Positions 9,974-18,643 of a DNA stretch of 64,000 nt are shown piece after piece. The DNA comes from Ancylomarina subtilis (GTDB taxonomy: Bacteria > Bacteroidota > Bacteroidia > Bacteroidales > Marinifilaceae): contig NZ_SHKN01000001.1 in NCBI RefSeq assembly GCF_004217115.1, forward strand, positions 2,359,781 through 2,423,780, written 5' to 3'. The position numbers and the translations under genes are program-made. The stretch's first letter is position 1. Every line of letters begins with the position of its first letter. The notes below the pieces were generated by a model. That model was not told the origin of the DNA. It was given only the letters and a program-made list of their open reading frames with translations, and made no database searches.

Positions 9974-10014
9974 CGGAATCTGTTCTTATCACAAACGAAT
10001 AGGATTCTGTTTTT
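9974..10014 (+). terminator. Weak Rho-independent terminator after the histidine kinase
   Basis: Eight-base stem with two G-T wobbles (9974-9981/10002-10009), loop of about 20 bases, then a T-run. Confidence 0.5.
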
Positions 10015-10043
10015 GTGGAATACTTAAACTAAATTATAAAATA

Positions 10044-10751
10044 ATGAGACTTCTTTTAATTAGTAACTCAACCAATCCTGGTGAAGAATATTTAGATTAC
10101 CCCAAGAATAATATCAAAGAATTTTTAGGGAGTAAACCCGTAAAAGCTCTATTCATTCCTTATGCGGGCGTTACCGTTTCATTCGATGACTATGAGGCTA
10201 AAGTAAAGCATAGATTTAACGAAATCGGACATGATATTGTATCGATTCATCATTTCGAAGATCCGATAAAAGCCGTAGAGGACGCTGAAGCAATTGTTGT
10301 GGGTGGTGGAAGTACCTGGAACCTATTACACATGGTTCATAAATTTAACTTAACCGATGCTATTCGCAACAAAGTTATAAATGATAAAGTGCCGTATATT
10401 GGATGGAGTGCAGGTTCAAATCTAACTTGTCCAACCATTAAGACCACCAACGATATGCCAATTATCGATCCTCTGGGATTTGAGGCATTAAACCTGATTC
10501 CTTTCCAAATCAATCCTCATTATCTGGATAAAAACCCTGAAGGACATGGCGGAGAAACTCGCGAAGACCGAATCAATGAATTTCTGGTTCTTAATCCTGA
10601 TATGTATGTGGCAGGTTTGCGTGAAGCAACCATGTTTTTGGTTGAGGATGGCAAAATCAGTTTAATTGGAGATAGAGCCTGTCGCATTTTCAAAAATGGT
10701 TCAGAACCCTATGAACTAAAAGCAACAGATGATTTCAATTTCTTAATGTAA
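10044..10751 (+). CDS. pepE: Dipeptidase E (peptidase family S51, alpha-aspartyl dipeptidase)
   Basis: A 235-residue cytosolic enzyme, the usual PepE length. The nucleophile elbow GWSAGSN places the catalytic serine at S122. The downstream segment with INPHY supplies the likely catalytic histidine. The N-terminal MRLLLISNSTNPGEEYL is characteristic. PepE hydrolyses dipeptides with N-terminal aspartate, freeing Asp for catabolism. The next gene is an AspT/YidE-type transporter, but a strong terminator lies between, so any functional link is only positional. Confidence 0.93.
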   Translation: MRLLLISNSTNPGEEYLDYPKNNIKEFLGSKPVKALFIPYAGVTVSFDDYEAKVKHRFNEIGHDIVSIHHFEDPIKAVEDAEAIVVGGGSTWNLLHMVHKFNLTDAIRNKVINDKVPYIGWSAGSNLTCPTIKTTNDMPIIDPLGFEALNLIPFQINPHYLDKNPEGHGGETREDRINEFLVLNPDMYVAGLREATMFLVEDGKISLIGDRACRIFKNGSEPYELKATDDFNFLM

Positions 10752-10774
10752 CAAAATTATTCGTATCAAAATTC

Positions 10775-10811
10775 ATGCGACTTCCTCAATCGGGAAGTCG
10801 CATTTTATTTT
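10775..10811 (+). terminator. Rho-independent terminator after pepE
   Basis: Perfect 11-bp stem 10775-10785/10793-10803 followed by a T-rich tract. Confidence 0.85.
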
Positions 10812-10885
10812 CTATAACATCCGACACTTTACAAGAACTAAACGACAAATCGGACACACGTCTCTTATTTATAAAAAAACTGTTT

Positions 10886-10893
10886 TAACTTTG
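10886..10893 (+). promoter_or_regulatory. Bacteroidota-type -7 element (TAACTTTG) upstream of the AspT/YidE transporter
   Basis: Matches TAnnTTTG exactly, 35 bases before the ATG. No clear -33 TTTG is found at the usual spacing, so this is a partial match. Confidence 0.4.
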
Positions 10894-10927
10894 CTGCCAT
10901 AAAATACATATCATCTTATTAGCACCT

Positions 10928-12514
10928 ATGGATTTATTATCATCAAGTTATTTCGTTCTATTTTTAATAGTAGCAATCGGTTTTATAATTGGGAATATTA
11001 AAATCAAAGGGATCTCCCTTGACGTATCTGCAGTCATCTTTGTTGCTCTGGTTTTTGGGCACTTTGGAGTCAGCATTCCCATCGATATTCAAAAAATAGG
11101 ACTTACACTTTTTATCTTTACCATTGGTATACAGGCAGGCCCTGGTTTTTTTGAGTCATTTCAAAAAAATGGTCGTCAGCTTATTATTTTGGCCTTCGTA
11201 CTCATTTCCAGTGCATCACTAATCACTGTCGGTCTGGCTTATGCTTTTAATGTTGATCTTAAGATAGCTATTGGCTTGCTTACGGGCTCATTAACAAGTA
11301 CACCTGGCTTAGCAGCTGCTATTGAAAGTACAAACTCAACCCTTTCATCTATTGGTTATGGTATAGCTTATCCTTTTGGTGTTATTGGCGTCATCCTATT
11401 TGTTCGACTATACCCCAAATTGGTTGGTGTAGATATTGAAACAGAAGCAAAACAGTTAGAGGACGAAGATTTAAAGAAACATCCAGAATTATTCAATAGA
11501 AACTTTGTTGTTGAGAATGAAAAGATTGTTGGGAAAAGCATCCGTGAACTAAAGGTTCGTGCTATGACTCAAGCCAATATCACGCGTATTATGCATGAGG
11601 GAACAACCATTGTGCCTAGTCCCAATACTATTCTTCACAAAAACGATATCATTAAACTGATTGGAAGCGAACAAGCACTTGAGAAAGCTAAGATCTTAAT
11701 TGGAGAAGAAACTCAGAAAGAAATTCCTCTTAGCATTGATTATGTCGTTGAATCGATTCTAGTCACCAACAAAGAAGTTGTAAACAAGACTATAGGACAA
11801 CTCAATGTGCTTTCAAACTACAATGCCCGAATCACACGAATCAGACGATCGGGTATTGATATTGCACCCAGCTCAAAATCTGTAATTCGTTTCGGTGATA
11901 AGTTAATTGTAGCTTGCGGAACCGGAAATATCAACAACATCCGTCATCTGTTTGGCAACGATGTTAAAAAATTATCCGATACCGATTTTTTCCCTATTGC
12001 CACAGGTATTGTTTTAGGGGTACTAGTAGGAAAACTTAAAATCTCTTTTTCTGATGATTTTACATTCTCATTGGGCCTAACGGGAGGTGTTTTAATGGTT
12101 GCTCTTATTCTGAGCAGAATAGGCAAAACAGGACCTGTTTTATGGACCATGTCGGGTACAGCGAACCAATTACTTCGCCAATTGGGCTTACTTATGTTTC
12201 TGGCTGTAGTAGGGACGAGTGCAGGATCGAAACTGGTTGAAACCTTTCAGGAATCAGGCATGCTCCTTTTCGGAATTGGAATCCTCATTACACTTATTCC
12301 AATGCTTATCACAACACTTATTGGTCACTACTGGTTGAAAATGAATTTACTCAACTTACTCGGCGCACTCACTGGAAGCATGACCAGTACACCTGGTTTA
12401 GCAGCCGTTGATGGAATGACAGATTCCAATGCTCAGGCTATAGCCTACGCAACTGTTTACCCTATTGCGATGGTCTTTTTAATTGTTTGTGTCCAGCTTA
12501 TTAGTATGATTTAA
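10928..12514 (+). CDS. AspT/YidE-family transporter with two TrkA-C domains
   Basis: A 528-residue inner-membrane protein of the aspartate:alanine exchanger (AAE) family. The two membrane halves are internally related: each contains the signature GxLTGSxTSTPGLAA (about residues 118-131 and again about 477-490). They flank a soluble middle of two RCK_C (TrkA-C) domains, about residues 185-345, which in such proteins probably bind a regulatory ligand. Residue composition and layout match YidE/YbjL-type putative transporters rather than a proven aspartate exchanger. It stands alone between two terminators. The substrate is unknown. Confidence 0.88.
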   Translation: MDLLSSSYFVLFLIVAIGFIIGNIKIKGISLDVSAVIFVALVFGHFGVSIPIDIQKIGLTLFIFTIGIQAGPGFFESFQKNGRQLIILAFVLISSASLITVGLAYAFNVDLKIAIGLLTGSLTSTPGLAAAIESTNSTLSSIGYGIAYPFGVIGVILFVRLYPKLVGVDIETEAKQLEDEDLKKHPELFNRNFVVENEKIVGKSIRELKVRAMTQANITRIMHEGTTIVPSPNTILHKNDIIKLIGSEQALEKAKILIGEETQKEIPLSIDYVVESILVTNKEVVNKTIGQLNVLSNYNARITRIRRSGIDIAPSSKSVIRFGDKLIVACGTGNINNIRHLFGNDVKKLSDTDFFPIATGIVLGVLVGKLKISFSDDFTFSLGLTGGVLMVALILSRIGKTGPVLWTMSGTANQLLRQLGLLMFLAVVGTSAGSKLVETFQESGMLLFGIGILITLIPMLITTLIGHYWLKMNLLNLLGALTGSMTSTPGLAAVDGMTDSNAQAIAYATVYPIAMVFLIVCVQLISMI

Positions 12515-12530
12515 AGAAATACGATACAAA

Positions 12531-12565
12531 AACAGCGCTTACCCAATGGATAAGCGCTGTTTTTG
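12531..12565. terminator. Bidirectional terminator between convergent genes
   Basis: Perfect 11-bp stem aacagcgctta/taagcgctgtt (12531-12541/12551-12561) flanked by A and T tracts. It lies between the transporter (+) and the small lipoprotein gene (-). Confidence 0.88.
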
Positions 12566-12584
12566 TTATATCAGTCAAGATAAC

Positions 12585-13184
12585 TTAAAAACCTCTTTGC
12601 TTACTTTCTAACTTCTGCATTTCAGCTTCATAAGTTTCTTTAAACTTATTGTAATCGTAATCAACTTTCAATTTTTCGTCCTGAGATAATTTTAACTCGA
12701 TTGCTTTTTCTAAATCTTCAGCACTCATTTCAAGAGCAATATACGTCTTATATTTGTTTTGACTTGTACGAGTCTGCTTTTCGCAAATAACCTTAATATT
12801 ATTCAACTGCTGATTGATAACCTCACGGGTTAAACCTTCATAACGCTCTTCAACCTGTTCAACATTATTCAGTTCTGTTGAATTCACGTAATTATCGATG
12901 GTTCCTTTTATTGTTGATGCAACCAAAGTTGCCAACTCTGCACGTGCATTTGTGCCCGCTTTTTTCTTTGATACCATCTGATCTAAGCTTTCGCCAATTG
13001 CAGAGGCTCTAAAATGCTTTTTGTCACTCTGATAATCACTACCCGTACAGTGTACTTCTATTAATTCTTCACCCTGTGACTTTGTTGAAACTAACTTTTC
13101 ATTAGAACCACAAGATATTAATCCTGCTGTCATTATTATCCCTAATCCCAGGATAAATGTCTGCTTTAAATTATTCAATTTCAT
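12585..13184 (-). CDS. Small lipoprotein, LPP20-like
   Basis: A 199-residue lipoprotein. The start at 13184 is preferred over an upstream in-frame start because it gives a compact signal peptide (MKLNNLKQTFILGLGIIMTAGLISC) with Cys25 as lipidation site. The mature part has a conserved-looking helical core (about residues 45-140) with AxAxAxxELATLVAST, similar to the repeating alanine-rich helix of LPP20/DUF400-like envelope proteins. The next gene upstream (33 bases away) has the same kind of domain, so the two are likely co-transcribed and may interact. The function is unknown. Confidence 0.65.
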   Translation of the reverse strand: MKLNNLKQTFILGLGIIMTAGLISCGSNEKLVSTKSQGEELIEVHCTGSDYQSDKKHFRASAIGESLDQMVSKKKAGTNARAELATLVASTIKGTIDNYVNSTELNNVEQVEERYEGLTREVINQQLNNIKVICEKQTRTSQNKYKTYIALEMSAEDLEKAIELKLSQDEKLKVDYDYNKFKETYEAEMQKLESKQRGF

Positions 13185-13217
13185 AGTTTTCAATTTTATT
13201 TCAATTTTCAAAATCTA

Positions 13218-14609
13218 TTATAGATCCAACTGGTTCAGTTTGGGTATAATGGTATTGTGTATTTCTTCTACAGCTTGTTCATAAGCCTCTTTCACGGCAT
13301 AATTATAACTCACCGGTTTCATCCCTTTCACTTCATAAATTGCATCGTTGAAAATCTCAAAACCCGATTTCATATCTTTCAGTGAGAAAAAACAATCCAG
13401 ATAAACAATGTGAACCTTATAGTTACGGCCCTCTTTTATCTCTCCCTTAGTGACGTTTGTTTTAACATCAAGAATGACATTGGCACTGTCTTTATCACTA
13501 GTGAAGGAAAAGAAATTTTCGGATAATTCTTTTTTTATCGCATTCTCAAGAATAGATCTACGGGAATCTTCCCCAAATATTTTCTCACTAAAAAGCATAT
13601 AGGCCTTCAAACGTTCTACATTTAAAATAATTGAGCACTTAGGGGCTAGATCTGGACTTAGAAAAATTTGATAAAGCTTATAATCTTCATCATCCTTATT
13701 CAGTATCGATGAAAGATCTAAAGACACTTCAACTTTTTGTAGTTTCTGTTTTGATGTCACACGAGTTAAGTGAGAAGAAGCATAACCTAACGCATCGGTA
13801 GTGACATTTTTATTTAATATACCACCACCACTTTCAAAGTCGAAAGTAAGAGGCAAGTTGACCAGTTTCTTTTCACCCTCATCAGATCCCCAATTTGCCT
13901 TCACAAGTAAAGGATCCTCAATTGAAGTTGAAATTTCAATCTTAATATTCTTATTTACGGGAACCAATTGAGTTCTTGAATAGATATTCTGGATTCTTTT
14001 ATAAATCTCAGTTCCTAAATTTATCGAGCCATCAAAAGTCATCACCGATAAATCTTTATCCAGATACTTTTTTATTGCTTTAACTGATTTAGCGTAATAG
14101 TTTAACGCCTGTATGAGTTCCAACTTCTCCTCATATTTCTTGGCTTCTTCAAAATAATTCTGAGCTAGTTTCTTAGCCTTATTCAACTTCAATAGTTGCA
14201 ATAAAGCATATTGCTTCTTCGATAATCGATAATATTCCCAATACTCATTTCCTCTTTTGTTGTTCCATGAGGCAACGAATTCATAGGCTTCCAATTCCTG
14301 AACCAAAGAAGTTCGAACCTGAGATTCAAATTCCTCTTTGAAACTCGTGTTATCTTCGAATTGATGCAGGACTGAATTGGATGAAATATTTATGGAGATT
14401 TGAGAAGCTAAATCTTGTAGAGCTTTATTTTTAGCTAGTTGCATATAATTTTCTACATCTTTACTAACAACCGATACTCCAATATAATACTCAGACGAAA
14501 CGGGTCTGTTCTTAACCCACTTTGGAGGACGACGACCAGCATAACTAATACTCGAAAAAACAAGTATGATTAGAGATAGACAAAAGAATTGGCGTAAAAT
14601 TTTAATCAT
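13218..14609 (-). CDS. Secreted envelope protein with N-terminal LPP20-like domain
   Basis: A 463-residue protein with a signal peptide (cleavage after ...SSISYA). The segment PPKWVKNRPVSSEYYIGVSV followed by a helix NKALQDLASQISINISS is the hallmark of LPP20-family domains. After this come a coiled helical stretch (about 150-200) and a beta-rich C-terminal half with another alanine/acidic helix near the end (KEAYEQAVEEIHN). It is the first gene of a two-gene unit with the small lipoprotein downstream. In other bacteria related proteins are outer-membrane or flagellar-associated, but no flagellar gene is present here, so no specific role is assigned. Confidence 0.65.
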   Translation of the reverse strand: MIKILRQFFCLSLIILVFSSISYAGRRPPKWVKNRPVSSEYYIGVSVVSKDVENYMQLAKNKALQDLASQISINISSNSVLHQFEDNTSFKEEFESQVRTSLVQELEAYEFVASWNNKRGNEYWEYYRLSKKQYALLQLLKLNKAKKLAQNYFEEAKKYEEKLELIQALNYYAKSVKAIKKYLDKDLSVMTFDGSINLGTEIYKRIQNIYSRTQLVPVNKNIKIEISTSIEDPLLVKANWGSDEGEKKLVNLPLTFDFESGGGILNKNVTTDALGYASSHLTRVTSKQKLQKVEVSLDLSSILNKDDEDYKLYQIFLSPDLAPKCSIILNVERLKAYMLFSEKIFGEDSRRSILENAIKKELSENFFSFTSDKDSANVILDVKTNVTKGEIKEGRNYKVHIVYLDCFFSLKDMKSGFEIFNDAIYEVKGMKPVSYNYAVKEAYEQAVEEIHNTIIPKLNQLDL

Positions 14610-14676
14610 TATTTTGTGTTTGGATGAAATTTAAAGGTAAAAATTCCTAGCAAGAAACATGCCACTGACTGAACGA

Positions 14677-15174
14677 TTATTCATCTTTATGTAATATTTT
14701 TTCAATATTTCGTAAAATCAGGTTAGACTCAAACCCTCTTGATTGAGCAAATCGATAAAGCTTTGCTTTTAGTTTATAAGGATCCTCTTCACGCGTACTT
14801 CTCATTTTTGAACTTAGAATATCCTCCAGGTTTTCTTCATAAATTTCCTCAGAAATACTATCAAAAGCCTCCATAATCGTGGACTCAGGTATTTGCTTTT
14901 GCTTCAAATGATGCGAAATTTTAATGCGTCCCCACTTATTAAACTTGTATTTATCCCGAACATAAAAACCCGTATATCGATTTTCATCAATAAACTTATC
15001 ATCTATCAAAGACTGAATGATTTTATCCTGATCATCGTAAGACAAATTCCAATTCTCAAGTTTTTTCCTAATATCCGAACAGCACTTTTCTTGTCGGCTA
15101 CAAATAAATTGCATCTTAGAAAGGGCTGAAGAATAACTAATTTCTTTCGTTTTTTTATCTTCTGAATACGTCAT
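14677..15174 (-). CDS. recX: Regulatory protein RecX
   Basis: A 165-residue helical protein with the three-helix repeat organisation of RecX, including CSRQEKCCSDIRKKLENW, IDENRYTGFYVRDK and KWGRIKISHHLKQK. RecX binds RecA filaments and limits recombinase activity. It ends 67 bases before the LPP20-like unit and starts 33 bases after the stop of prmC, so it is probably co-transcribed with prmC. No recA is present in the window. The N-terminus carries a short charged tail, otherwise length is normal. Confidence 0.9.
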   Translation of the reverse strand: MTYSEDKKTKEISYSSALSKMQFICSRQEKCCSDIRKKLENWNLSYDDQDKIIQSLIDDKFIDENRYTGFYVRDKYKFNKWGRIKISHHLKQKQIPESTIMEAFDSISEEIYEENLEDILSSKMRSTREEDPYKLKAKLYRFAQSRGFESNLILRNIEKILHKDE

Positions 15175-15207
15175 AGGATATTAAATGAAATTTTAAGGTA
15201 TAGACAA

Positions 15208-16068
15208 TTACCATTCTGCTGAAGTCATTCGATCTCTACCATTTAGATCTTTCCTTAGTTGAACAAATGTGAAACCCATAGATTTTTGAAGTTCGACCAT
15301 TTCCTGGCCCAAAGCTTCGTTAATTTCGAAATAAAGTTTACCGCCCTTTTTCAGATGATTTATAGCAAATTCGGCAATTCGCCTGTAAAAAATAAGTGGA
15401 TCATTATCAGTGACAAAAAGGGCTGAATGAGGTTCGTGAGCCAGAACATTGTCCTGCATCAACTCCTTTTCTGATTCCTTCACATAAGGTGGATTACTCA
15501 CAATAATATCAAAATCATTATCCCATCTGTAATTTTCCCATTTTAAAAAATCACGGTGATAAAAATCAATTTCAACATCATTCAAAATAGCATTCTCTTT
15601 AGCCTTTTCAATTGCTCCTGTTGATACATCAACCGTACTCACACGAGCATTGTTTATATTATGTGCCAAAACAATAGGAATACAACCACTACCCGTTCCA
15701 ATATCCAAAATTTTTGGAGCTTCAACCTGATTTTCAAGGATAATGGCATGTACCAGTTCTTCAGTTTCCTGTCTGGGAATTAAAGTCTGTTTATTCACCT
15801 TAAATTTAAGATCATAGAATTCTGTTTCACCAATTATATACTGAATTGGAACGGATTGTTTCAACTCATTTAAGGCCTTTGAGATTTGATCAAAAATATT
15901 TTGTTCAATTTTTTCATTCTTATTTAATTGAATCTCAATTTTTGAGTAATTTAGTAAGTGTTCTAGAAGAAGGTAACTTATATTTTCAATTTCTCTTTGA
16001 GGATAAATCGATTTAAGTTCCTCTTTAAAAAGACTTTGAATACTTTTAATATTATGTGCGGAATTCAT
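15208..16068 (-). CDS. prmC: Release factor glutamine methyltransferase PrmC
   Basis: A 286-residue SAM-dependent methyltransferase that modifies the GGQ glutamine of release factors RF1/RF2. The SAM-binding motif ILDIGTGSGCIPIVLA and the catalytic NPPY (about residues 192-195, in IIVSNPPYV) are both present. The N-terminal helical domain of about 85 residues for release-factor recognition is present too. Downstream recX is 33 bases away. The minus-strand start at 16068 is supported by the N-terminal helix; a -7-like element (TATATTTG) lies at 16086-16093. Confidence 0.93.
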   Translation of the reverse strand: MNSAHNIKSIQSLFKEELKSIYPQREIENISYLLLEHLLNYSKIEIQLNKNEKIEQNIFDQISKALNELKQSVPIQYIIGETEFYDLKFKVNKQTLIPRQETEELVHAIILENQVEAPKILDIGTGSGCIPIVLAHNINNARVSTVDVSTGAIEKAKENAILNDVEIDFYHRDFLKWENYRWDNDFDIIVSNPPYVKESEKELMQDNVLAHEPHSALFVTDNDPLIFYRRIAEFAINHLKKGGKLYFEINEALGQEMVELQKSMGFTFVQLRKDLNGRDRMTSAEW

Positions 16069-16144
16069 ATGATTCAGATTTTAAACAAATATACAAATCT
16101 TCTGTCTATGCGTTTCACGATTTACCTTAGCATAAATTAAACTT

Positions 16145-17611
16145 ATGGTTTTCAATTGGAATGAAATTTGGCTGTATCTCTTTGGAGCATTAGGCATAAT
16201 CTACATGCTAACAATCATCTTTACGGTTATTGTTGTCATACTTGAAAACCGTAGCCCACAAAAAACAATCTCCTGGATTCTCGTCCTTATTCTCTTACCC
16301 GTTATCGGTTTGGTGTGCTATTTAGTATTCGGCCAGAGCTATCGCAAACAAAAAATGTTTAGTCTAAAAGAACTGGGTGACCTCAAATGGTTGGAAACTT
16401 TAAGTCAGAATCAAAAAGGGGAGCTTGAGAAAAGTAATTTTCTAAAAGATGAGAGCATTCATGAGAAAAAAAATGTCATGACTCTTTTGCTAAACAATTC
16501 AAAAGCCCTGCTTACCGGACAAAACAAAGTCCATATTCTCAATGATGGCGAAGAGACATTTTCTGATATATTCAGAACTCTTCGTAAAGCGAAAGATCAT
16601 ATTCATTTGGAATACTACATTATAGAAGATGGTGAATTAGCCAATGAACTTCACACGATCCTAATAGATCGTGCCAAAGCAGGTGTTGAAATTCGAATTA
16701 TATACGATGGAGTTGGCAGTTGGAAACTCAGTCAGGATTATATTGATAGCTTGAGAAAAGTGGGTGTGAAAATTCATGCTTTCTTACCGGTTCGCTTTCC
16801 AATTCTAACCAATCGAATCAATTATCGTAATCATAGAAAAATTATAGTTGTTGATGGAAAGACCGCATTTGTTGGTGGTTTGAACTTTGCTGATCGGTAT
16901 AAAAATGGAATTCCGAAAATAGGCATCTGGCGCGACACTCACCTAAAAATTATTGGCGAGGCAGCAAGTAGTTTGCAAATTGTTTTCTTAATCGATTGGT
17001 ATTTTGTTCGTCAGGAGGTTCTTCTTGACAAAAAATATCGTCCTTATTTTAAGGTCAAAGAGCACTGTCTTTTACAAATTGTATCCTCAGGAGCCGACTC
17101 TGATTGGGCAAGTATTTTACAGGCTTATTTCTCGGCGATCACCTCTGCTAAACAAAATGTATATATCTCTTCGCCCTACTTCATGCCCAACGGTAGTCTC
17201 TTGATGGCTTTAAAAACAGCTGCAATGAGTGGAGTTGATATAAAGGTTTTAATACCTAAGAAATCTGATTCAACAATGACCTTTTATGGCACTCTATCTT
17301 ATATTGAAGAATTATTGGAAGCCGGCGTTAAAATCTACTTCTACAAAAAAGGCTTTAACCACAGTAAAATTATGATGGTAGATGGTGTGATATCAACAGT
17401 TGGAACAGCCAATATGGATATCAGAAGCTTTGAGCAAAACTTTGAAGTCAATGCGCTTGTCTACGATGAAACAATCACATTAGAGCTTAGAGCCCGTTTC
17501 TTAAAAGATTTAGAAGATAGTGAAGAGATAGATCTACTAAGCTGGCAAATGCGATCTAAGAGTCAAAAACTGAAGGAATCTCTGGCAAGGGTTTTCACGC
17601 CTCTATTATAA
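16145..17611 (+). CDS. cls: Cardiolipin synthase (phospholipase D family)
   Basis: A 488-residue membrane enzyme that condenses two phosphatidylglycerol molecules into cardiolipin and glycerol. Two N-terminal membrane helices (about residues 8-32 and 40-60, including the ILVLILLPVIGLVCYLVFG segment) precede two HKD motifs: NHRKIIVVDG (about 229) and NHSKIMMVDG (about 406). Each is followed by the usual GGxN or GTANMD. Length and layout match bacterial ClsA-type enzymes. It is transcribed divergently from prmC. The stop codon is only seven bases from the convergent neighbour's stop, with no obvious terminator in the gap. Confidence 0.93.
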   Translation: MVFNWNEIWLYLFGALGIIYMLTIIFTVIVVILENRSPQKTISWILVLILLPVIGLVCYLVFGQSYRKQKMFSLKELGDLKWLETLSQNQKGELEKSNFLKDESIHEKKNVMTLLLNNSKALLTGQNKVHILNDGEETFSDIFRTLRKAKDHIHLEYYIIEDGELANELHTILIDRAKAGVEIRIIYDGVGSWKLSQDYIDSLRKVGVKIHAFLPVRFPILTNRINYRNHRKIIVVDGKTAFVGGLNFADRYKNGIPKIGIWRDTHLKIIGEAASSLQIVFLIDWYFVRQEVLLDKKYRPYFKVKEHCLLQIVSSGADSDWASILQAYFSAITSAKQNVYISSPYFMPNGSLLMALKTAAMSGVDIKVLIPKKSDSTMTFYGTLSYIEELLEAGVKIYFYKKGFNHSKIMMVDGVISTVGTANMDIRSFEQNFEVNALVYDETITLELRARFLKDLEDSEEIDLLSWQMRSKSQKLKESLARVFTPLL

Positions 17612-17618
17612 GATACGC

Positions 17619-18464
17619 CTAATTTCCAGGACGAAGGTGATTTCTCAGCGTCTTTGTGCTATCATCCAGAGCATACTCGTATTCCCCATCAACATATTCC
17701 ATAGCAAAAGTATCATACAGAGCTTTTATTCTTTGAGCGATATAAATATCACGAGTTTGATAGGTAAAGTGTTCCCTTTCGTTTATATAAACCATAAGAG
17801 CATTAAGTCTTTCTCCTGTTTCACCGGTAATATCCTGCACCAATTGTTTATTAAACTTGGTTTTCAATATATTGATCTTACCCTCTGTTAATTTTAATTT
17901 AGCAACATGTTCTCTTTGCTTTCTATCTTTAAACTTTCGATTAATAGATATGCCTACTCCAACACCTGGTCTATCCATAGCTAAAGCTGCCTGCATATAT
18001 TGCTTCATATTACCAAAGTCCCAACCTCCCGTTACATTCTTTTCTTCAGGCAACTCCATATTCACAAAATTCTCTTTAAACTGACTCCAGGTTCCTAATG
18101 AATAAATATCAACTTCTTCGAGCATATACGAAGTCCTGTTCAATTGCAACTCCTGAAATGCTGTACCATCTGTTATCTCAGAGGTTACAGGAATTATTTG
18201 TTCAGCAAATCCCAAGGATGATACCTTTAAACTTTGATTGGGCTTAATTTGAACTTTAAAGAAACCCAGACTATCGCAGATAACGCCCCAGTATGTATCG
18301 TCAATTTTAATATGAGAATATGGGATACCTTCAAGTGTTGCCGCATCAATCACCTTACCTGAAAGAATGAAGCTCTCACCTTTTTCTGAATTTTGCGCAT
18401 TGGAAATAAAGGGCAGCAGCACAAAGCAGCTTAAACATATGAGGACAATATGAATCGATTTCAA
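17619..18464 (-). CDS. Secreted protein with carboxypeptidase-regulatory-like domain
   Basis: A 281-residue protein with a signal peptide (cleavage near FISNA-QN). Residues about 32-110 form a CarboxypepD_reg-like beta-sandwich (FILSGKVIDAATLEGIPYSHIKI...), a domain common at the N-terminus of TonB-dependent receptors and many Bacteroidota surface proteins. Here no barrel follows; instead there is a helical, charged C-terminal part of about 150 residues with no family I recognise. It is probably periplasmic or attached to the outer membrane. No operon partner is seen. Confidence 0.65.
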   Translation of the reverse strand: MKSIHIVLICLSCFVLLPFISNAQNSEKGESFILSGKVIDAATLEGIPYSHIKIDDTYWGVICDSLGFFKVQIKPNQSLKVSSLGFAEQIIPVTSEITDGTAFQELQLNRTSYMLEEVDIYSLGTWSQFKENFVNMELPEEKNVTGGWDFGNMKQYMQAALAMDRPGVGVGISINRKFKDRKQREHVAKLKLTEGKINILKTKFNKQLVQDITGETGERLNALMVYINEREHFTYQTRDIYIAQRIKALYDTFAMEYVDGEYEYALDDSTKTLRNHLRPGN

Positions 18465-18590
18465 GGCTAGTTTCTTTTAGTGACAGCTAAAGATATCATA
18501 TGAAAAGGATAGATTTTTAACTTATTACATTTTTTAACAGAGATTAACCTCCCTTAAAATATCGAATAACTGAAAGGGAAAAAACAAAAA

Positions 18591-18618
18591 AACCGAATTG
18601 GAATCATCCAATTCGGTT
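18591..18618 (-). terminator. Terminator of the DHOD-like gene
   Basis: Perfect 12-bp stem 18591-18602/18607-18618 with a 4-base loop. On the minus strand it is followed by a run of T residues (the A-rich 18580-18590). Confidence 0.85.
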
Positions 18619-18643
18619 TTAGAAAATGTTTATTCTATAATTA

